Shown: positions 35,907 through 48,088 of the stretch, in pieces
Layout of the letters: each line of letters opens with the position of its first letter
Position numbering within the stretch: the first letter of the stretch is position 1
Assembly: GCA_002794775.1 (NCBI GenBank)
Contig: NBAY01000079.1
Span: forward strand, 1-64,000
Reading direction: 5' to 3'
Source: Porodaedalea pini
Taxonomy: Eukaryota; Basidiomycota; Agaricomycetes; Hymenochaetales; Hymenochaetaceae
Length of the DNA: 64,000 bases
Translations under genes and position numbers: made by a program
The notes under the pieces: generated by a model
What the model saw: only the letters and a program-made list of their open reading frames with translations
The model's database searches: none
What the model was told of the DNA's origin: nothing

Positions 35907-38900
35907 CGGCCAGCATCTCTCGTTGTTAAACTCAATAACGTTGTTGTTTGTTGGATCCGGATTCGCGTTGAGGTAACGTTGTATAAGGTCGCGTAATTCC
36001 TCGGCGGTGAAGCGGAATAAAATATGCAAATGATCAACATAACAAGAATAGAGACGGACTGGATGGCGTGTCTCGGTCGCAGAATCACGGTACTGCAGGG
36101 AATTGTTGGGCAGTTGTGGGGGACCCGCCACTTCACTTGCGCGTTGCAAGCCGAGGATGAGAAGATCGAGGACAAGACCATAGTATTGGAAGACAAAGGC
36201 AGAGAACTGCAGTATGTGTTCGTATATGCCATGTCTTTGTAGGTGAGAACACAGTTATTATTCGCTGTGATATAGTCCCGCAAGATTATGATCGAGAATA
36301 AGACGGAGCAGACGGTTGAGAAGGGTCAGGTCAATCTTTTCGTAGACCTTCGACAGTACGGTCTCCATCATCACTACGCATTCGCCCTCGCTCGTCTCCC
36401 AGATGTCCGTCAAGTTGTTGGTACCCTGGCACCACTTGTACGCTAGAAGGGGAGGAGGTTCAGTGTCCACAGGCTTGATCCACGCCGGGAATAACCCGCG
36501 CCTGTCAGCCTCAAAGAATAAGAACTGGTCAAGATATGCGAGCTTGTCATATGTGTCGAAGAACTCAATGCCTGCCTCTTTGAAGGCTCGCTGAGTGAGC
36601 AAGAGACACTTGATCCTAGACAGACCTGCACGCGAATCAATAAGCTACACCCTACGACCAATTAGAAAAAGAACATACATTTGTGTGGATTGTCATACGC
36701 CTGCTCAATGAGAGCAAGCTGCTCACGCTGAGATTGGTTAAGACGACCTTTGACGCTGTACGCGTCATGCTTGTACGAAAGGGGACTGTATGGAAACATC
36801 AATGGGAATTACTTAAAAACATAGTTAATTGAATCTTACGGGAATGGGATGGGTGCAATTTCCGACTCTCAAGCCAGTGGACCGTCGATGTGTAGATCGC
36901 AACAGCCTCCTCAGCACTAACGTAAGGTCCATCTTTGAGGTAACCATGCTGACGCTCCTGCTCAGCTTTCAAGTACAGTCGAGTAAGACGCCCCAAGTTC
37001 TTCTTGACCACAGCCTTGTCGACAGTCGCACCGCGCCTGACACACTCGCGAATGTAGTGCGCAACCGAGCACCGCCAGTCCGCCTTGCTCTTGATGTACC
37101 ACAGGATGATGTTCTCGATTGCAGTCGGCATGCCCGGGACCTTCCATGGAGCTGTAGAATAAGGCTTAGTACGCAAAGTCCAGATTCAACCAAACGACGT
37201 ACTGTTTGCCTTCCAGCAGTGCCACGCTTCCGACAAGTCCTGCAAGATAGTCTTCGCCTTGTTCTGCTTGATCGACTCCGGCATCATATCAAGAATATCG
37301 TGCATCACGGCAGTGCGTAATTCCAAGTCATAGTGCGATTCGACACGCTGCTTCGTGACCGTCTTTGCGATGCCCTTGCTGCTGAGACCCTCGAACTGAC
37401 GCGCAAGCAAGTTTCCGAGCCAGTGCTCAAGTAGCGGTACAATTCCACGCATGAAGAAGAGCCACCCTCGCCAACCTGGAGCACAAAACCCACAGCCTGG
37501 GCCCTTACCAACAGGTCCCGTATTGAAGCGATAGTAGATTAGATGATTGAGATCTTTGCACGTCCGGATCTGACGCATAAGTTTGTACTTGTAACGGTAC
37601 ATGCCGGTGAGCACGCCGATATGTGCGAAGATATACTGCAATGCATCCGCCAGTTGGAAGGCATCCACATTGCCAAGCCGGAATTGGACGTGCGCATCGA
37701 CGACGAGCTTCGTGAGGCGAAGAATTTCACGGCACAAATGGAATGCATTTCCAAAGCGAGCCTTTTTGCGTTCCTTCGTCATGAGCGTCTTTACCGGCTT
37801 CAGAATCATGTTGTAATCGAGATGAAGGTAATTCAAGGATTGGAAGTCAGAATGATATAACGCAGCTTTCCCAACGATCATACCTTGCGACGGATGAGCA
37901 AGTTCAGCATGTTGTATCCTTGCCTGCACACTTGCAAACCAGCCTCCACCCAGTCCAGTTTTGTGGTCTGGAAGAACTTCGTCGCCTTCAACTGACGGAA
38001 CAGGTTCTTTTTCGTCATCAGCTTCTCCGGCGTCGTCTTCAGCTCGTTGAGAACAAAGCACTTGAGCAGCTTCTGGTACGACATGCGAACCTTTCCAGGC
38101 TGGTTCGGTGGGCAGTGCTCCAAGTACCAATTCTTCACCAATGCTACATCTTGCACGCAGCGCATGTGTCCCGAGCGGCGACTGTAAGGCGCCGGCGCCC
38201 ACCATAAGGCAATACCGTCCGCAGTGCTCTCCTTCTCCAAATCTTTATCCGAGAGGAATGGCTCAACCTCATCTGGTAGCTCGAATTCATCCTCGTCCGC
38301 GCCGTTGGGTCCGAAGATTTCGTCCTCATGAGAAACGAGAAGCGCATTCTTTGGTTGGAAACCACGAGGGGAGACAGGGTTAATGAGCGGATCGAAGTAG
38401 AAAGCAGGCAAGTCAGGATCGTCCGTGCGTATCTAGATGTTCTTCAACGTGTGGTAAGGCGAAATATGCACAGAACGTGGAAGAGGATTGTACAGGTGCG
38501 GGAAAGCAACATTGTATTCAGTACGACTCTGCTGACGAATAATGATCTTGTTGATGTCATTGAACTCGTTCAATCCTCGTCAAAAGAGCCCATGTCCCTA
38601 TACAGAGGCTCGAACTTAGGACCACCAGGAATGGCCAGATTGAGTGCTTTAGCGGTGAAGAAAGACTTCTTGTCGAACAAGTAACTCGAGTTACTGTCGG
38701 TGTGATCCGAGAGGAGTGACCGACCGAGTCGATACAAGTTGGCCATGATGGGGAGTGAAAGCGACCAGTATTTGTAGGACGAACCATTGACGTGCGGAGT
38801 GTCAATCAATGGCTTCGGATCATAAAACCAATCAATTATAGCACTGTCCTCCTCCTCATCCAGGTCAAGTTGAATGGCTTCCAGCGGCTCGACATCCAGC

Positions 38901-39500
38901 ACGTTGTCCCCATAGTCGAGAGGAGGTTCTTCGTCGTCGAAGAATGGGAAGCGCGTACGCTTGAAGTGTCGACGGTCGCGCTTCTCGCGACGCATAGCAA
39001 GCCACATGGAGCTCCACCGAGCATGATACACCGGCTCAATGACACGCGGAATCTCGTTGACAAAAGTGATTGCACCCGTGATATGGTAGAGGACATGCAC
39101 TTCGCGGACCTGCTCCCAGGGATACGGGAGGTTTTCGAGCAGTTTCATGACCGCATGGGGGACGTATTTGAGCGCACCGAGATGTACACGCTTATCATTA
39201 CGGAACGTGCGGTTACTCGTGTCTCCATAATCTTTTATAATCTTGCGAACGTGCTCGGGCGGAAGATCCTGTAGACAACAGAACATGCCTCGTCAGCGCT
39301 CAAGTTGCATGTCACTTACCAATGGAACAAAGGCACATCTGCTTCCTAGTATCAACGAATCCACCTTTGCGCTTCTCGCCATAGCGCTTGTTCTGCATCT
39401 GGATCCACTTATGGGACTTTTGCGCGAGTACCTCTGGCGGCATCCGCGAACTCGAAGGTTCGCCAGCGGAGAAAAATAGGCATGCCCGGCGGGGGAGGCG
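35907..39500 (-). pseudogene. prp8: prp8 fragment, N-terminal half (cassette C)
   Basis: Begins with the Pro-rich Prp8 start (PPPPPG) and the KWIQMQNKRYGEKRKGGFVD block, then an intron near 39270-39320. [41 protein letters not shown] is at 39180-39060 and [12 protein letters not shown] near 38820. Later blocks overlap copy B up to FNNERCWP. Breaks are an in-frame TAG near 38432, several frame changes, and a deletion in the KIDLAYLDQF region near 36530 that differs from B's deletion. The independent decay of B and C argues that neither was selected. Confidence 0.94.
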
Positions 39501-40184
39501 GCATCCCAGGCGTCGTGTCGATAGCACTGGGAGCACCTGGCGGGACACCCATAGCGAGGTCATCGTTTACATTTTGATCGAGTGCAACAATACCATCTGC
39601 GACGTCATCGTCCGCTGCATTCGTGTCGATAACGGTCTGTGCATCCAAATCGACATCGAGCGCATCAGGCGTACCCGCGACACCTACATCGGCTGCACCG
39701 GTCGCCGCTGGTCAGGGAGAGTCTGCAACGATTCCGACGGTCCGACGTCCGTGGGGAAGTGAAGGAGGCGGGGGCAAGTCTTCGTCCATGTCCTGGTCGT
39801 GTGATGTCGTCGTCTCCATCTCGACATCACCATCCGCATCCGGCTCGCCATCATCCTCCGTCTCTGTGTCAGGCCTCGAAGTTGATGTCGAGGGCGTTGC
39901 CGTTTCTGCCACCATCCGGGCGCGAATTGTTAGAGAGCGCGCCATCGACGCACCGCAGTTGCCTGCTCGCGTGCATTCGGCTGTGTGTCCCAAACTCGGC
40001 GCGCCACGACTTGCCAGATCTGTCACGCCCTGGTACGATGACCGTACTTGTTGGGATACCTGAGCCAGACGGCGTCGCATTCGCAGACGTGTCAGTTGAG
40101 ACGAACGTCTCAGCATCCAATGTGGCAACACTTTGTTCTTCCTGAAAGGCCCTCAGATCAGTCAGCCAATAACAAAGATGATGG
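39501..40184 (-). pseudogene. Acidic, low-complexity join between BTB and prp8 fragments
   Basis: Minus-strand frames here read DTETEDDGEPDADGDVEMET and similar acidic runs, and a helical EQRRREQAQELVRLLAIERSLANAE with a plausible intron after it (about 40150-40190). It may be the start of prp8, the middle of the BTB gene, or both. The frame changes repeatedly and I cannot place the seam. Confidence 0.4.
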
Positions 40185-41328
40185 ATGACTCACCTCGGCG
40201 TTCGCAAGGGATCGTTCGATAGCGAGCAGTCTGACGAGTTCTTGGGCCTGCTCACGCCGACGCTGTTCTCATTGCTGCTGCCGTCGTTGCTGACGCTGTT
40301 CACGGGTCTCGCGTGGTATGCCGCTCGCACTCGTGGGAGGCAAGGGAAGGCGAAGGGTCGTGAGCTCGCCGGGCAGGGGTATTCTTGAGACCATAGGTGA
40401 TGAGTTGATCGTAGAGATATGGCGCACGCGAAACAAGAACGAATCGATGCGAGCAGAAGACGGCGGTCGTCTCTTCTTCATTGCAAGGAGCACCCATTGT
40501 TGGCATATCGCTGTGTAGTTCAATGCGACTGTCAGAATACAGACAAGACCTCCACATGAAGACAAGGTCCTTCCGAAGCTTGTCGACGCGTGCCTCTTCC
40601 ACATTGGCGTCGCCTTCCCGGCCCTCCTCGTTCGCATCGAACAAAAACTCAAACACATCCCCAAATCCCTTTCCTGTATAGAGATACTCGAGCTCATTGG
40701 CGAGTAACGCGGGATTATGGTTGAGAGATATGCGCGTGAGGGAGCCGATTACAGAGGGCGCAGGGGAGATAGGCCAGAATTGGGAAGGTGAAGTGGAGCA
40801 CATCGAGGCGGTAGGGGAACTCAACGCCAAGGTTGAGAGAGTGTGCAGATGTTGTCGGCATTGGAAGAGACGATGTCGGAGAGGCAGCGAAAGGAAGTGG
40901 GGACGCGATAGGTGTCGGGCGGAACGAGAAATAGTGCGCCTGGGGACTGAGTAGTGCACGAGCATAAACGATAGCTAGCATTTGTTAGTCTCAAGGACAG
41001 GTGGTAGGTTCTGCGCTTGTGCTCACCTTTATGTCCCCGAACCTCCGAGTCCGCGTTGCGGCCTTTGTCCATCGCGTCCTCATCCATTAGATCCCAGACG
41101 TCGTCTGGGAAGCAATCCTTCGCGCGATGAAAGAGCGATTGGAGGTCCTCTTGCCATGCTGTTGTCGACCTCTTCGTTGCCTCGAGCAGTGCAGGTGGGC
41201 AGGCAGGCAGCTGTGACGGGACGGCTACCAAGACAAGCAGTGATGTAGTGTGATAAAGAAAAAAGCAGAGAAATCCCAAGAGAAAGGTGAAGGAGACAGA
41301 CTCGTCGACGGTGCCTCCCACTGAGGTT
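40185..41328 (-). pseudogene. BTB/POZ gene fragment (cassette C)
   Basis: The best preserved BTB copy. The N-terminus (ATKRSTTAWQEDLQSLFHRAKD) is followed by an intron (about 40950-41030), LGVEFPYRLDVLHFTFP, NPALLANELEYLYTGKGFGDVFEFLF, and then DKLRKDLVFMWRSCLYSDSRIEL with FCSHRFVLVSRAPYLYDQL. This last part has the form of a BTB core, a protein-interaction domain. The order of the blocks is odd because the frame shifts between them. The Ser-rich tail present in A and B is missing, and prp8 follows instead. Confidence 0.6.
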
Positions 41329-41690
41329 GGAGATCACATGTTGGCACTGTCGTCAACTCTGCTTTCGACCGATTTTTAATTCAACCAGGCCACTTTATTT
41401 TACAAAAAATATATAGACAGACAGAGAATTGTCTGAAGTTTTTTTACATGCCTCAAGCTTGAGAATTGGATGGTTGAATAAAATTAAATATGTTGATGAA
41501 GAAAGTGAGCACTGTACAGCCACAAAAGCAGTGAACGACTTCATCGCCACCGCTCAATTTAGCAGAAAAGGGGTCCAAAATTAACATATATGGTATGCCA
41601 TCAGCTTATAAAAGCTGACAAAAACCCAAATTGGGGACTTTATCTCGGCCCACAACAAAAGACGATACTTCGTAAACTCAGTAATCGTAA
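41329..41690. repeat. 362-base flank shared by cassettes B and C (C copy)
   Basis: Same length and nearly the same sequence as 29230-29591. It ends at CAGTAATCGTAA, after which the two loci differ completely, so the duplicated unit probably ends here. An 11-base match (CAGTAATCGTA) also occurs inside the TIR arm at 17236, which may be chance. Confidence 0.85.
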
Positions 41691-42120
41691 TACTAAGTCC
41701 AAAGATCTATCTACAGTTAATAATTTCCATACGGGCATAACGTGCATATCAGTTGAAACATAGAGAAGTTGAAAGGAAAGTCATAGGTCATAGAGGTGCG
41801 CATAGAGTGCATAGAAATCAGAAGAACATAGGAAAAACATAAATCATAATGAAGAAAAATGTCTGCATCGCATCCAACCATACTGGTGCTCCACCAGAAC
41901 TCAGATCGTCCAATCGGTACGTGGCTCCTGTCGTCAGACAGCAGTCCGGTACATGTCTTGGCTGTATGCTCCATGTGACCACATCCCTAATCATCCAGAT
42001 AAGATCTCTGGTATGTTCCGTCATGCATTCGGAGGCCTCGGAATGTGTTGCTGATGCAATCGCGAGGTTCTGATTCAAAACCGGACTGATCGGGTTGAGT
42101 CCAGTACTGATCGGTACATG
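41691..42120. other. Stretch with no recognised gene
   Basis: About 430 bases between the C flank and the next gene. Two opposite frames of about 80 codons overlap and neither has a motif. Confidence 0.6.
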
Positions 42121-43081
42121 TCAGAACCAGTTCTTGAGTGCTTCTGGAGTGATTGGCGGTGATGGGATGATCAGCATGGCTCTACACCGATTGATGGCAT
42201 CCGCGTCATCTGTAAGCACGTACTTGTAGTTTCGTTCCAATTGTGCCTTCTTGTCCTGCAGTTTAGATCGCAAATAGTCTTTGACTTGCTCAATGTCTGG
42301 TTTCATCTTCTCATACATGAGCACTGTCCATCCAGTATCCATCTTTGTCTGTCCAGTGTAGCCAGCGGCCTTCTTTAAGTCAGTTAAATATTTGTCAAAG
42401 GTGAGATTAGAAGAAGGCCGATGACCAGTCTCCCACTGTTTTGCTAATTCTATTTCCTTGGCAATCTCATTGCCCATGAGCTCCAGTAGCTGTCGGTAGA
42501 AGATAAGATCTACTGATGGCCGGTCCTGGATCTCAAGCATCAGAATTAAGCCAAGAAGGTATGTAAATAACATACTTGTCCCCATGTCATGTTCAAATCT
42601 AGCACGCTAAGCGTGTCGGCGTTGTAAGTGTTGTACATTTCCTTCATTGCTGCAATAATCTTGGCCTCATAATCTTTTCTCATCACCTCCGACGCCTTTC
42701 CATATTCTTTTTTTGACATTGTATTTATCATGAACAAGGCCAAACAGTCCTCCACATTCTTGTTTTCAGTGTCGAGGTCCTTCTTCAATACAGCACCTTC
42801 TTCTAGTTCACGAACCCTTTTCTATAGACTCAACACTCCATCCATTAAACCCTCGACCATTTGGGCACGAGATTCCACGTCAATGTTGGGCATACTCAGA
42901 TGTGGTTGGGTGGACACCAGAGCCACTGCAAGTTTGTGGCGATCTTTGACTTTCAACTACAAAATGTCACTAATTTGAATGTTGCGGATGGCAGACAGAG
43001 TAGACTTACTAATACTATATCGAATGCCGAGGGGTTGGGTGGGGGAGATGACGAGTTCGGAACGAATGCCTGGGTGGCCAT
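42121..43081 (-). pseudogene. Unknown helical protein gene, one nonsense change
   Basis: ATG 43081 opens exon 1 (MATQAFVPNSSSPPPNPSAFD). GT-AG introns at about 43010-42960 and 42586-42532 splice in frame. The protein of about 300 residues is mostly helical and charged (KRVRELEEGAVLKKDLDTENK; LRSKLQDKKAQLERNYKYV) and ends ALKNWF. One in-frame TAG (CTATAG near 42825) interrupts exon 2, probably from CAG. I do not recognise the family. It lies at the left end of a run of similar coiled-coil genes and has no clear promoter. Confidence 0.5.
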
Positions 43082-44560
43082 TTGTATGAAAGTCACAGTC
43101 ATAGACACAAACAAGGAAGGCAAGCACCAGGTGTTAGTAAGACACAAATACAATGCAGAATGAGTCAAAGACAAACCGAGATTACACCATCGACTTCTTC
43201 GAATATTCTCACGGCACAGATCAAGGTAGAGTAGTGAAGTGGACAGCAATGAAAGACTGAGAGGGATAATTCACATCGTTCATGCCCTTTTGTATGCTGG
43301 GACTGTGGGTACGTGGAGTAACCAGGTATTCTTTGGGGAAGGGTCATCACAACTTACGCAATTTGCCGATAAGTAAGACAGGTGATAAGCTGACTACCAA
43401 CCTTTTTGGTTTAGGTTTTACGAATCGCTTGCTATCGAACTCAATGGAGACAACTTCATACAGACATGTAAATTTCATATTGCAATTTGTCTTTGATGAA
43501 ATATTGAGCCAAAAGCCAGTTGACAGAATGAAATTGTACAATATAACTATGACTTCCATATACTATTCACTGATATTCTATGTCAAGAGATAGTCAGCAT
43601 GCAAATTTTACTGCCCTTTTCAGAAGTATTGTCACACATCAAATTCATGTGGTTTTGACACGTCTTGCGGCATAACTGCCAAAATTCAAGTAAATGATGA
43701 TTTACTGTGTCAATTCCTCACGATACATGTTCATTAAGCACTCAAACAAATGTACTTGCTCGTCCAAATCTGAATCTGTAAAAATATCCGAGGTTAGATG
43801 AATATGTTTGTCAAAATAAATCAAACAATGTTGACCAGCCCTGTTTCAACACCTCACCCTCACTATATGTGGAAATCATACCCCTTTCCTCTCATCCTGT
43901 AATTTTTTTTTCTCCATCTGTAAATTAGGTTCACGTGTATGGCAATCCCATGCATAAGTTTGGTGTCATTCTGTGCACTATTTGTGGTGTAATGGGGATG
44001 TTTCTGTTCTTTGGACACCTGCTCTCACCCAGGTTTGGACAGTCCATTTCATACAGCTCTGCCAATTTGACAGGTAAAAATACAAAACTTCTTGCACTAC
44101 ATATACAATCCTATCTACTACAGCCTGGGTTATTTGGGGGCCCCTCCGCCTTGATTTGACACTAGTGGTAATTTATTTTTGACCTGTGCGCCGTAGCACC
44201 ATGCACCACCTGCACATCTGAAATATAGAAGTTAGGAACAACGTGTTGCTTCATAAGTACTACTCCATCTCAAGAAGAGATGGCTGCAGATATCTCACCA
44301 GCATACCAGGTGAGCGTATCCACCATGCAGGACAACTAGTAGATACACAAGTGTCTGTTCATGCAAACAGACTCGAAGACGTCCTTTCAGATCCAGAACA
44401 GCAACAGCTGGCAGCCTCTTCTTGGTCAAGAGCAAGGCATAACCATTGTTGCCCACAGTCTAGACAGAAGAGCAGATGGCTTCACTGAAGAGAGGTTGGT
44501 GTGCTACAATGGTCAGTGGTATATGTGGATTAGGGGTTGGCACATGAACACATTCACCAC
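43082..44560. other. AT-rich stretch with no recognised gene
   Basis: Short frames on both strands, none with motifs or a convincing intron pattern. The part at 44240-44560 may be 5' sequence of the transposase element that follows. Confidence 0.5.
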
Positions 44561-45660
44561 AAAAACACCCTTCTCTCCCACCACAATGACGTGTGGCAAG
44601 GCCCTCTCGAACGATGCATGATCCATTCTCTTCAAGCTGCACCAATCTGATGAGTTCACCATGGACCATCTTTCTGCGTTGATGGATGTCAATCATCAAA
44701 CAATCTATTGGATCATAAAAGACTGGGAGGCTACTGGGGGCATCAAGAGAGATGGAAAGAGGACTGGCTGGCCAAGGCTGTTGGACTATCCAGATGTACA
44801 GGTGAGGTGTAGTGTGCCAGTGCTGATGGACGTTGCTCATCAGGATTCTATTTGCCACCAGTATCTCCTCAGTTCAGTTGATCAACGCAGGGACCTATTC
44901 CTTGATGAGCTGAGGCAGAAGCTCAGTGCGTCTTCTGGTAAATACATTTTGGACTTTACAATATGGAGGACATTGGAACGGGCTGGATTCACTATGAAAA
45001 GGGTATGGTCTTTTGTTTTCAACTAGTCGAGCCCAAATCCAACCTGGTCGAAGATTTCAAAGAAGGCACATGAATGCAGCAAGACTGCGCGAATACAATA
45101 GTCTCAAAATCAGCAAGAAATACGAAGCTGAACAGCTCGTGTTCATTGACGAAAGTGCTTGCGACCATCGCACTTTCTTGAGAAAAAAGGCATGGGCTTT
45201 ATGTGGGCATCAAGCCAGCTGCAAACAGTTTTTCGCCAGGGGAAAGAGGTATGCATAGTCCCGTCATACCTCAGGGTGTCATATGTCAAACTTCCTCCAG
45301 GTATTCAATCCTTCCAGCAATCTCTCTTGATGGAATGCTCAACTGCGTCATCTTGGAAGGCTCATTCAATACAGAATCCTTTACCGCTTTCATCGCATGT
45401 CTCCTCAATCATATGGAACCTTTTCCAGGATCGAACTCAGTCATTGTCATGGACAACTGTGCTATCCACAAGTCGAATGAAATTTGTGAGTTGATCAAAT
45501 CCAGGTGCAGTGCTTTTTCCTCCCATGCATCACTCCAGCACTGATGCATTCTGTAATCATGTGTCTAGCGGCATGAAGCTTGAATTCCTTCCTGCATACT
45601 CTCCAGATTTCAATCCAATCAAATTGGCCTTCTCGCTACTCAAAACTCGACTTTGACGAC
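44561..45660 (+). pseudogene. IS630/Tc1-type DDE transposase
   Basis: A helix-turn-helix N-terminus (MDHLSALMDVNHQTIYWIIKDW) is followed, after splicing several short introns (for example near 45252-45299 and 45507-45567), by the DDE core: VFIDESACDHRTF (first Asp, near 45150), VIVMDNCAIHKSNEI (second Asp, near 45450) and AYSPDFNPIKLAFS. In related enzymes the last motif has Glu after NPI; here it is Lys (AAA 45621-45623), so the third catalytic residue is lost. A TGA near 44616 breaks the N-terminus. I could not identify its terminal inverted repeats. Confidence 0.8.
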
Positions 45661-45996
45661 TTGCCCTGCTGGAAGAAGGAGGAGATGTTGTGGTGTATGC
45701 ATGGCTTTATGGAGAGATTATGTCGATTAGCGCAAATGACTGTCAAGCCTTCTACCAACACTGCGGGTATGTCCGCTGGCCCTGGTGCGTAGCTACCCTC
45801 AATTCTCAAGTGAAATCCTCTGACGATGTGCTCAGGTGAATTGGCTAGGACTGCTAGGGATATGTAGATTTATAAATAAGCTCTAAATTGTCATTTGTTC
45901 ACTTTTTGATCACTGTTACAAGTGGACTACATAAGATGAAGGAAATGTTTGCATAAAGAACAAAAGCAAAGTCATGAAACCAAGGAGAGGAATAAT

Positions 45997-47917
45997 TTAC
46001 TGTTGAGCCTGCTGAGGCACAGCAGCTGCAAGCAGCAGGTCCATGGGTGCCACAGCGGTGTTGACTTCAAGATTTGTGAAATCAGTTGTCACCATACCGA
46101 GCAGTGTTTCTAGGTCCCTCCCATGGCTTGGAAACTTTGTTTTGGCCTCAAGCACCACATGTTCCCAAAGATGTTTCAAAGTTTCATCTGGCGGGGAGCT
46201 CGGGTGCGCATATGAATTCCCATCCTCACGAAGCTCCCAGTCATCTACCAAGATTGCGTAGAACTGTTGCTTTTGTGCAAGCATAGCATGAGCGAACATA
46301 GCATCATTAATTTTTCCTTCCAACTCCTTCAAAGTTCCCTTGATTTGCATCACAGCATGCTGTACATAGCAAAGCCAGTCCTCCTCCCCAATGGCACAGA
46401 CTTTTGTGATCAAAAGTTGCAGCTTGATGGGTTGTCAGATATCGTTACGATTTGCATAGACATTTTTGAGCCAGAGAAAGCTGTCACAGATGGTCTCAGC
46501 GACTACTCCAAATCTGTCTTGTTTGCCCTGAAGTTGTCTCTCCTGTGCATGCAGCATTGCCACATAGCCCAGCAGGGTGGCAAGCCAGACGTTGAGTTCA
46601 TCTGCATCAAACTCCCCATATTCTCTCATCTTTCTTTTGCCCGTTAGTTTACTAGTCCACGTCTTGGTGATGTTATCGCCAACAGCTATTTTTTTCCAGA
46701 ATGTCGTCCACGCCAATGTGTCAAGCTGGTGGTATGCATTGAGTGAGTGATACCATTTGTTCACCCATGGTCTGCCTTCCTTTTCTATTGCAGCCTCAGA
46801 TATCTCCACTCCGATAAGTCCTGCACGTTCTTTGAATAATTTGGTTACGGCCTCCTTCGCAAGCACATTTGCCTCATCTCTTGCCTTTGCCTTTGCCTGT
46901 CTTGCAGCTTTCTTTTTAATCGGTGCCAATGACTCCAATCCCTGCTCTACTGGAAGCTATGTGTATTCCGAGGTTGGGGTGTTGCTAGCAGATGCAACTG
47001 ACACATGAGAGCTCAGCAAGACAATGCTCTCTTCAGCTGGCACTTCGAATATGGAAGCGTGGAGAGGGCTATACCAGTATCATAGGTAGTCATTGAGGAA
47101 AAAATACATTCCGTCATAGAAACAATGGCACCCATAGTCGAGGAGGTGTCGGTGCAGTATAGCATTATGCACCTCCACTGACTGATGGTAAAATTAATCC
47201 CAGTAAGTTTGCTTATTAATGGCCAAAATAGGGACCTGCTTATGTTCAATATAAGAGCTCGCTCCAGCACATGGATCTGATTTTGCATTGTGGCAGCTCC
47301 TGCATTGTGCAATTCTTTCTGAATGTCCACTGAAGACTGAACGTAGTCTAGCTTTTGATCGACTTCTGCATGGTTCTCCGCCTGCTGCCACTCCAGTTCT
47401 GCCTGCTGCTGCTCCAATTGTGCCCGCTGGTGTGCCACTTCTTCTGCAACTTTTTTGATCTGTGCAGATAACTCCTCTCACTATGTTTTCATACCCTGCT
47501 TTCACTTCCTCCCTGCTGTCAGCCACTGTCCAGCGCGGGTCTCTTTCTCACCTTGAATTTCTAAGGATTCACCTTTTTCTTTTGATAAGGTGGCTTCAGC
47601 CGCCGCCGTCTTTGCCATCATCTGGATAAAGATCCCTGTAGAAGCTGCAAACCAAAGATAAATTGAAAGGGGTGAAAAAAGAAAGCAACTTGCTCTGACT
47701 TACTGTCCAATGTTAATGATTCAAGGAGATCATGGGACGCTGACCCACTTGTGCTGCTACTTAGCTGGTCCTCTTCCTCCTTATGGCTCTCCATGTTGTG
47801 ATCGAGATCTAGTGTGGTGCAACAAGGGGATATGTCTGAGACAACGCAACTGCGTGGCGTGAGTGATGAGAGAGGACAGGGCGGGTGTGAGCTTACATAT
47901 ATCTCAGCCATTGTCAT
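45997..47917 (-). pseudogene. Unknown multi-exon coiled-coil gene
   Basis: ATG 47917 begins MTMAEIYVSSHPPC; the exon ends at a GTAAGT near 47702. A Gln/Glu-rich coiled coil (HQRAQLEQQQAELEWQQAEN) lies near 47400. The last exon (about 46960-45997) has a Lys/Ala-rich helix, RPWVNKWYHSLNAYHQLDTL, and ends AAAVPQQAQQ. A single in-frame TGA at 46435 breaks the last exon, where CGA would restore it. I do not know the family. The exon limits between 47600 and 47000 are uncertain. Confidence 0.45.
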
Positions 47918-48088
47918 ATGGACTGATCTCTATCTGGCGGGCCCCCAATACCTTACTGTACAGCTGGGATGAAGAAGTGTGCTAGGACTTGCCTTTTACA
48001 GTTTCTGACCTTATATACCCAGAGCACTAACTGAATGCCGTAATCTAAGCATTGCATATTCACTTTTCCACATGGATTTTTTTCTCTT

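Noticed and set aside
41818..42078. Opposed frames of 75-86 codons between cassette C and the first unknown gene
   Set aside because: They overlap each other, have no motif and are no longer than expected by chance.
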